A program made the position numbers and the translations under genes. This document shows, piece by piece, positions 60,484-64,000 of a stretch of 64,000 nucleotides of DNA. Every line of letters begins with the position of its first letter. Within the stretch, counting starts at the first letter, position 1. Source of the DNA: Dehalococcoidia bacterium (GTDB taxonomy: Bacteria > Chloroflexota > Dehalococcoidia > UBA2979); the NCBI GenBank assembly GCA_028279505.1, contig JANQNP010000126.1, positions 1-64,000 on the forward strand, written 5' to 3'. Under the pieces are notes generated by a model. That model did not search any database, was not told the DNA's origin, and saw nothing but the letters and a program-made list of their open reading frames with translations.

Positions 60484-61164
60484 GTGTTCGATCTGCCGGT
60501 CCTGCAGGCGCGGAACCCGATCATCCGCTGGTCCTACTTCGTGGACGAGTGGGACCAGATCCAGGCGGCGCTGCAGCAGCACATCGAGCTGACGGTGATC
60601 GCGATGGCGATCGGGATCGTGGTGTCGTCGGCCCTCGCGGGGGTCGCGCTGCGGTACGCGTGGAGCCTGCCGCCGATCACGGCGTTCAGCAGCTTCCTGT
60701 ACACGATCCCGAGCGTGGCGCTGTTCGGGCTGCTGGTGCCGTACACGGGGCTGTCGCGGACGACGGCGGTGATCCCGCTGGCGAGCTACACGCTACTCGT
60801 CCTCGTGACGAGCATCGTCGACGGGTTCCGGGCGGTGCCGGCGGAGGTGCGTGACGCGGCGGATGGGATGGGGCTGACACCGCGGCAGCGGGTGCTGCAG
60901 GTCGAGCTACCGCTCGCGCTGCCGTACATCGTGACGGGGCTGCGGATCGCGACGGTGTCGACGGTGGGGCTGGTGACGGTGGCGGCGATCATCGGGCAGG
61001 GCGGCCTGGGGCGCCTGATCCTCGATGGGTTGCGTCGCGCGTTCTGGACGCCGATGACGATCGGGGCGTCGCTGTCGATCGTGCTGGCGCTGCTCCTCGA
61101 TGCGGCGACCTACGGGGCGGGGCGGGTCGCGATGCCGTGGGCACGGCGAGGTCGGGCCTCGTGA
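60484..61164 (+). CDS. Osmoprotectant ABC transporter permease (OpuCB/ProW type)
   Basis: The 226-residue membrane protein starts at GTG, 5 bases after the ATPase stop. It has about five helices, HIELTVIAMAIGIVVSSALAGVALRY near the start, FLYTIPSVALFGLLVPYTGLSRTTAVIPL, and the coupling loop FRAVPAEVRDAADGMGLTPRQRVLQVELPLALPYIVTGLRIA, then GQGGLGRLILDGLRRAFWTP. Its stop overlaps the next permease start (GTGA). Confidence 0.9.
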   Translation: MFDLPVLQARNPIIRWSYFVDEWDQIQAALQQHIELTVIAMAIGIVVSSALAGVALRYAWSLPPITAFSSFLYTIPSVALFGLLVPYTGLSRTTAVIPLASYTLLVLVTSIVDGFRAVPAEVRDAADGMGLTPRQRVLQVELPLALPYIVTGLRIATVSTVGLVTVAAIIGQGGLGRLILDGLRRAFWTPMTIGASLSIVLALLLDAATYGAGRVAMPWARRGRAS

Positions 61165-61889
61165 GCGTCGTCGTGGTGCTGCAGGCGGCGGTGCCGCGGG
61201 ATATCGGGCTGTTCGAGTGGCTCCTCGATGGGGACACGTGGACGGGGCGGGCGGGGATCCTGTCTTCGCTCCTCGACACGGTGATCCTGTGCGGTGCGGT
61301 GATGGCGACGGCGATCGTGCTGACGGTGCCGCTGGCGACGGCGCTGGCCCACTACCGGAAGGGCGAGCTGACGCTGACGTGGTTCGTGACGCTGAGCCGC
61401 GCGATCCCGACGTTCGCGGTGGCGGGGTTGCTGGTGCCGATCGCCCTCAAACGGGGGTGGGGATTCGAGCCGTGGCCGATCTTCCTCGCGCTGTTGTTGC
61501 TGGCGCTGCCGCCGATCTACCTCAACACGTACACGGCGGTGCGGCAGGTCGACCAGGGGGCGGTGGACGCGGCGCGAGCGATGGGGTTCCGCGAACGCGA
61601 CGTGCTGTTCCGGGTTGAGTTGGCCCTCGCGATGACCGTGGTGTTGACGGGGATTCGAGTGGCGGCGGTGCAGGTGGTGGCGACGGAGCCGATCCGGGCG
61701 TTCCTTGGCGGTGACGGATTAGGCAGATATGTTCGTGATGGGTTAGGCCAGAACAACGACACGCTTGTCGTGGGTGGAGCGATACTCGTCGCCGCCCTGG
61801 CCGCAACGACCGGGCTCGCGTTCGCCCTCCTCGAACGCGTGGTGTTGCCGAACGGGATCCGGCGACTCCAGAGCACACAAACACGTTAG
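61161..61889 (+). CDS. Osmoprotectant ABC transporter permease (OpuCD/ProW type)
   Basis: The 242-residue membrane protein starts at a GTG overlapping the previous stop; a longer frame to 61137 is less likely. About six helices, LSRAIPTFAVAGLLVPIALKRGWGFEPWPIFLALLLLALPPIYLNTYTAVRQVD, and the coupling loop GAVDAARAMGFRERDVLFRVELALAMTVVLTGIRVA define the second half of the permease pair. GGDGLGRYVRDGLGQNN near 190-205 is standard. Confidence 0.9.
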   Translation: MSVVVVLQAAVPRDIGLFEWLLDGDTWTGRAGILSSLLDTVILCGAVMATAIVLTVPLATALAHYRKGELTLTWFVTLSRAIPTFAVAGLLVPIALKRGWGFEPWPIFLALLLLALPPIYLNTYTAVRQVDQGAVDAARAMGFRERDVLFRVELALAMTVVLTGIRVAAVQVVATEPIRAFLGGDGLGRYVRDGLGQNNDTLVVGGAILVAALAATTGLAFALLERVVLPNGIRRLQSTQTR

Positions 61890-61902
61890 GCAGAGGGAAC
61901 TG

Positions 61903-62802
61903 ATGACGAAGAAGATCGTATTGCTATTGGCTGGGCTGATGATGGCCAGCTTGCTCGTCGCCGCGTGCGGCGACGACGACGGGGACGACCCGGAGGGCCC
62001 AACGATCCGGGTTCGTGGTCAGGCCTTTTCCGAGTCCGTGACGATCGCCGAGGTCTATGCGCAGTACCTGCAGGCAAAGGGCTACGACGTTGAGGTCTTG
62101 ACGGCCGCCGGGTTCCGGACCGAGGCGATCGACGCGCTGCAGAACGACGACGTCGACCTGATCATCGACTACATCGGCGGGGCGCTCTCCGCGCTCGCAC
62201 CGGATGCCGGCCCGAGCGCCGACCCGGATGAGATCGTGGAGACGATCGCGCCGTTGTACGAGGAGTTCGGGACGACGCTGCTCGACTACTCACCAGCGGT
62301 CGACGGGGACGCGTTCGTGGTCCGCGGCGACTCCGAGGCGTCGACGATCTCTGACGTCGCTTCGCTCAACTACGTGCTCGGCGCTTCGGCGGCCTGCTTC
62401 GAGCGGCCGCAGTGCTTCATCGGCTTCACGGACCCGGAGATCTACGGGATCGAGTTCGCCGACGAGGTGACGATCGAGTTCGGTCCGCTGCTCGGTGAGG
62501 CGCTTGCCGCCGAGGAAGTGGACGCGGTGATCTGGAACACGACCGCGCCGCAGATCGACGCGAACGGGTTCAAGGTTCTCGAGGACGACCAGGGGCTGTT
62601 CCCTGCTCAGAACATCGCTCCGATCGTCCGCACCTCGGTGCTGGACGAGTATGGCGACCAGCTGAAGGACGACCTGAACGCGCTCAGCGAGGCGATCTCG
62701 ACGGAGGACCTGCTGGCGTGGAACAACGAGACCGACATCGAGCTGCGCGAGTCCGATGACGTTGCGGCCGAATGGCTCGAGGACGAAGGGCTGCTCGACT
62801 AG
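61903..62802 (+). CDS. Osmoprotectant-binding lipoprotein (OpuAC/ProX-like)
   Basis: The 299-residue protein begins MTKKIVLLLAGLMMASLLVA with lipobox AACG and an AGAGGG site upstream. The binding domain matches OpuAC: TIRVRGQAFSESVTIAEVYAQYLQAKGYDVEVLTAAGFRTEAIDALQNDDVDLIIDYIGGAL, and PAQNIAPIVRTSVLDEYGDQLKDDLNALSEAISTEDLLAWNNETDIELRESDDVAAEWL. It would bind glycine betaine, choline or carnitine. A cytoplasmic terminator follows, closing the operon. Confidence 0.9.
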   Translation: MTKKIVLLLAGLMMASLLVAACGDDDGDDPEGPTIRVRGQAFSESVTIAEVYAQYLQAKGYDVEVLTAAGFRTEAIDALQNDDVDLIIDYIGGALSALAPDAGPSADPDEIVETIAPLYEEFGTTLLDYSPAVDGDAFVVRGDSEASTISDVASLNYVLGASAACFERPQCFIGFTDPEIYGIEFADEVTIEFGPLLGEALAAEEVDAVIWNTTAPQIDANGFKVLEDDQGLFPAQNIAPIVRTSVLDEYGDQLKDDLNALSEAISTEDLLAWNNETDIELRESDDVAAEWLEDEGLLD

Positions 62803-62842
62803 GCGAGCCCGTGCCCGGCTTGCCGGGCCAGTGATCGAACGG

Positions 62843-62876
62843 CAGAGGCCGGGGCGAGTGCCCCGGCCTCTGTTTA
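62843..62876 (+). terminator. Intrinsic terminator of the osmoprotectant operon
   Basis: A perfect 13-bp stem (CAGAGGCCGGGGC at 62843-62855 with GCCCCGGCCTCTG at 62860-62872, GAGT loop) is followed by TTT. A smaller hairpin (GCCCGG/CCGGGC, 62812-62828) precedes it. Confidence 0.75.
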
Positions 62877-63042
62877 TGTCTCGATGACGGAGCGAGGCCG
62901 CGAGCGCACTCGGAACCCGGGGGGCACGGCGGATGCCCCGGCCGTTTGTGCCCCGCGGACGAGACGGTTGGCCCTTGGCGCGTCGGCGCGGGCCTGCTCT
63001 GCTCGCCCGATGAACGCGGGAGGGCAAGGAGCGGAGGACGGG

Positions 63043-63399
63043 ATGTCCGAGGCTGAGACCGCCGCGCGCGAGGCAGCAGGCGCCTTCGACCTCAGTGCGG
63101 TGGCCCGCGAGGTGCGAGCGCAGCGGGCGAGCCGGGGTTGGTCGCACGCGCCGACGCCGAAGGAGCTAGCGACGGAGCTATCGGTCCGCGCGACCGCGCT
63201 CCTCGAACAGTTCGAACACGGGAACGAGACGAGCGACGAGGTGCGGGCGGACGAGGAGCGGATGGCCCTCGTGCGCGAGCGCCTGGCGGAGGCGGCGCTC
63301 GACCTGATCGCGCTGTCGCAGGAGCTGGAAATCGAGCTGGACGAGGCGATCGCGTCGCTGCTGGAGTCGCGGCGGGCGACGGCCGGCCTCGGCGCGTGA
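63043..63399 (+). CDS. MazG-like nucleotide pyrophosphohydrolase fold, degenerate active site
   Basis: The 118-residue protein starts at ATG 63043 with CGGAGG 5 bases upstream; earlier in-frame starts lack a site. RGWSHAPTPKELATELSVRATALLEQFEHG followed by LAEAALDLIALSQELEIELDEAI aligns with the MazG-like pattern WSQ.HTPK.LA..LS.EAAELLE.F and ELADVLIYLL.LAD.LGIDL. Metal-binding Glu residues are altered: EAAELLE reads RATALLE and ExxD reads ExxE. Catalysis (NTP to NMP and pyrophosphate) is therefore doubtful. Its stop overlaps the next GTG start. Confidence 0.7.
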   Translation: MSEAETAAREAAGAFDLSAVAREVRAQRASRGWSHAPTPKELATELSVRATALLEQFEHGNETSDEVRADEERMALVRERLAEAALDLIALSQELEIELDEAIASLLESRRATAGLGA

Positions 63400-64000
63400 C
63401 GAGCGGCGTGACCGAGGGCGACTCGACCGCGGTCGACGGGAGCGAGGGGTACGAGCGCGCGGTCGCGCTGCTCCTCGAATGCGCGACGCCCGAAGGGTTC
63501 GTGGCGAGCCCCCGGGGCGAGTACAACTACCGGCGCATCTGGAGCCGCGACGGGGTGATCATCGGCCTGGCAGGGCTGATGACGGGCGACGCAGGGCTGG
63601 CACACGCGTTCCGAGCGACCCTCGAGACGCTGGCGGCGCACCAGGGGCCGCACGGGGAGATCCCGAGCAACGTCGACCCGCAGAGCGGGCGGGTGAGCTA
63701 CGGGGGGACGACGGGGCGCGTCGATGCTCCGCTCTGGTTCGTGATCGGCTGCGTGGAGTACCTGCGGCACGCGCGCGACCTCGCGTTCGCGCGGGCGCTG
63801 CAGCCGGTGCTGGAGCGGGTGCGGTTCCTGCTGGGGGCGTGGGAGTTCAACAACCGCGGGCTGCTGTTCGTGCCGCCCGGCGGCGACTGGGCCGACGAGT
63901 TCGTGCACAGCGGGTATGTGCTCTACGACCAGCTGCTCTACCTGCGGGCCCAACAGAGCATGGCCGAGCTGCACCGGGCGCTCCACGGATCGCCGGACCA
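63396..64000 (+). CDS. Six-hairpin glycosidase-like protein, partial (C-terminus outside window)
   Basis: From a GTG overlapping the MazG-like stop (GTGA), 201 residues are visible. NYRRIWSRDGVIIGLAG, HGEIPSNVD, GGTTGRVDAPLWFVIGCVEYL and PPGGDWADEFVHSGYVLYDQLLYLRA match the (alpha/alpha)6-barrel glycosidases around GH100/GH63 and amylo-alpha-1,6-glucosidases. The Asp in SRDG and in GDWADE are likely catalytic or substrate-contact residues. It would act on a sucrose- or glucan-like substrate. Confidence 0.8.
   Translation, partial: MTSGVTEGDSTAVDGSEGYERAVALLLECATPEGFVASPRGEYNYRRIWSRDGVIIGLAGLMTGDAGLAHAFRATLETLAAHQGPHGEIPSNVDPQSGRVSYGGTTGRVDAPLWFVIGCVEYLRHARDLAFARALQPVLERVRFLLGAWEFNNRGLLFVPPGGDWADEFVHSGYVLYDQLLYLRAQQSMAELHRALHGSPD

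Overview
The window is very G+C-rich chromosomal DNA from a free-living bacterium. Single-cell-envelope traits (Tat and Sec lipoproteins with Gly/Asp/Thr-rich linkers), F420/LLM, PAC2, DinB and MeaA-type families, and apparently leaderless genes point to Chloroflexota, with Actinobacteriota as the alternative. No rRNA or tRNA gene was seen, so this placement is inference.

Layout. 1-2.5 kb: small genes (partial hypothetical, GNAT, alpha/beta hydrolase, DinB, Cys-rich protein). 2.6-7.8 kb: a peptide/solute ABC importer lacking ATPases (Tat lipoprotein on the minus strand; two permeases on the plus strand) around an unrecognised gene preceded by a degenerate repeat array. 7.8-10.3 kb: a terminator, a roughly 450 bp array of 17-18 bp tandem repeats, then two coupled genes that look like a phage-tail-type small protein and a seven-bladed propeller with a phage-tail-like N-terminus. 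10.4-16 kb: minus-strand metabolic genes (YcaQ-type glycosylase, LLM oxidoreductase, dienelactone hydrolase, lysA, Tat zinc carboxypeptidase-like lipoprotein). 16.2-25.5 kb: a phosphate/arsenate locus (arsC, aqpS, phoU; pstSCAB with a PstS made of two nearly identical domains in tandem; phoB-phoR). 25.5-29.1 kb: a four-gene ABC-2 exporter operon. 29.2-30.8 kb: an accessory membrane gene meeting the decayed remains of an IS1595-type transposase. 30.8-36 kb: bactofilin-like membrane protein, a frameshifted DUF2332 gene, an inositol-phosphatase-like gene and a MeaA/ethylmalonyl-CoA-mutase-type B12 enzyme. 36-40 kb: histidine phosphatase and a btuFCD vitamin B12 importer under a cobalamin riboswitch. 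40-48 kb: TfoX-N protein, WYL regulator/epoxide hydrolase divergon with a perfect operator palindrome, HEAT proteins, SDR, CPBP protease, M20 peptidase, lipoprotein. 48-59.2 kb: PAC2, MFS, M19 dipeptidase, a large FG-GAP membrane protein, DinB, hydrolase, ThuA-like, membrane hypothetical. 59.3-62.9 kb: an osmoprotectant (Opu/Pro-type) ABC importer with terminator. 63-64 kb: a degenerate MazG-like gene and the start of a six-hairpin glycosidase gene.

How parts work together. Phosphate genes are sensed (phoB/phoR), imported (pstSCAB) and negatively controlled (phoU) together with an arsenate-reductase/aquaglyceroporin pair that would detoxify arsenate entering through Pst. The B12 importer would feed the nearby B12-dependent mutase.

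Whole-window structure. The plus strand is C-rich to about 24 kb and G-rich beyond about 25 kb regardless of gene direction, and a short motif (CCTCGR) is enriched on the G-rich strand of each half. This is what a replication-origin-type skew switch looks like, although no dnaA or DnaA-box cluster is visible. At least nine genes have a TANNNT hexamer 6-10 nt before the start codon, suggesting leaderless mRNAs.
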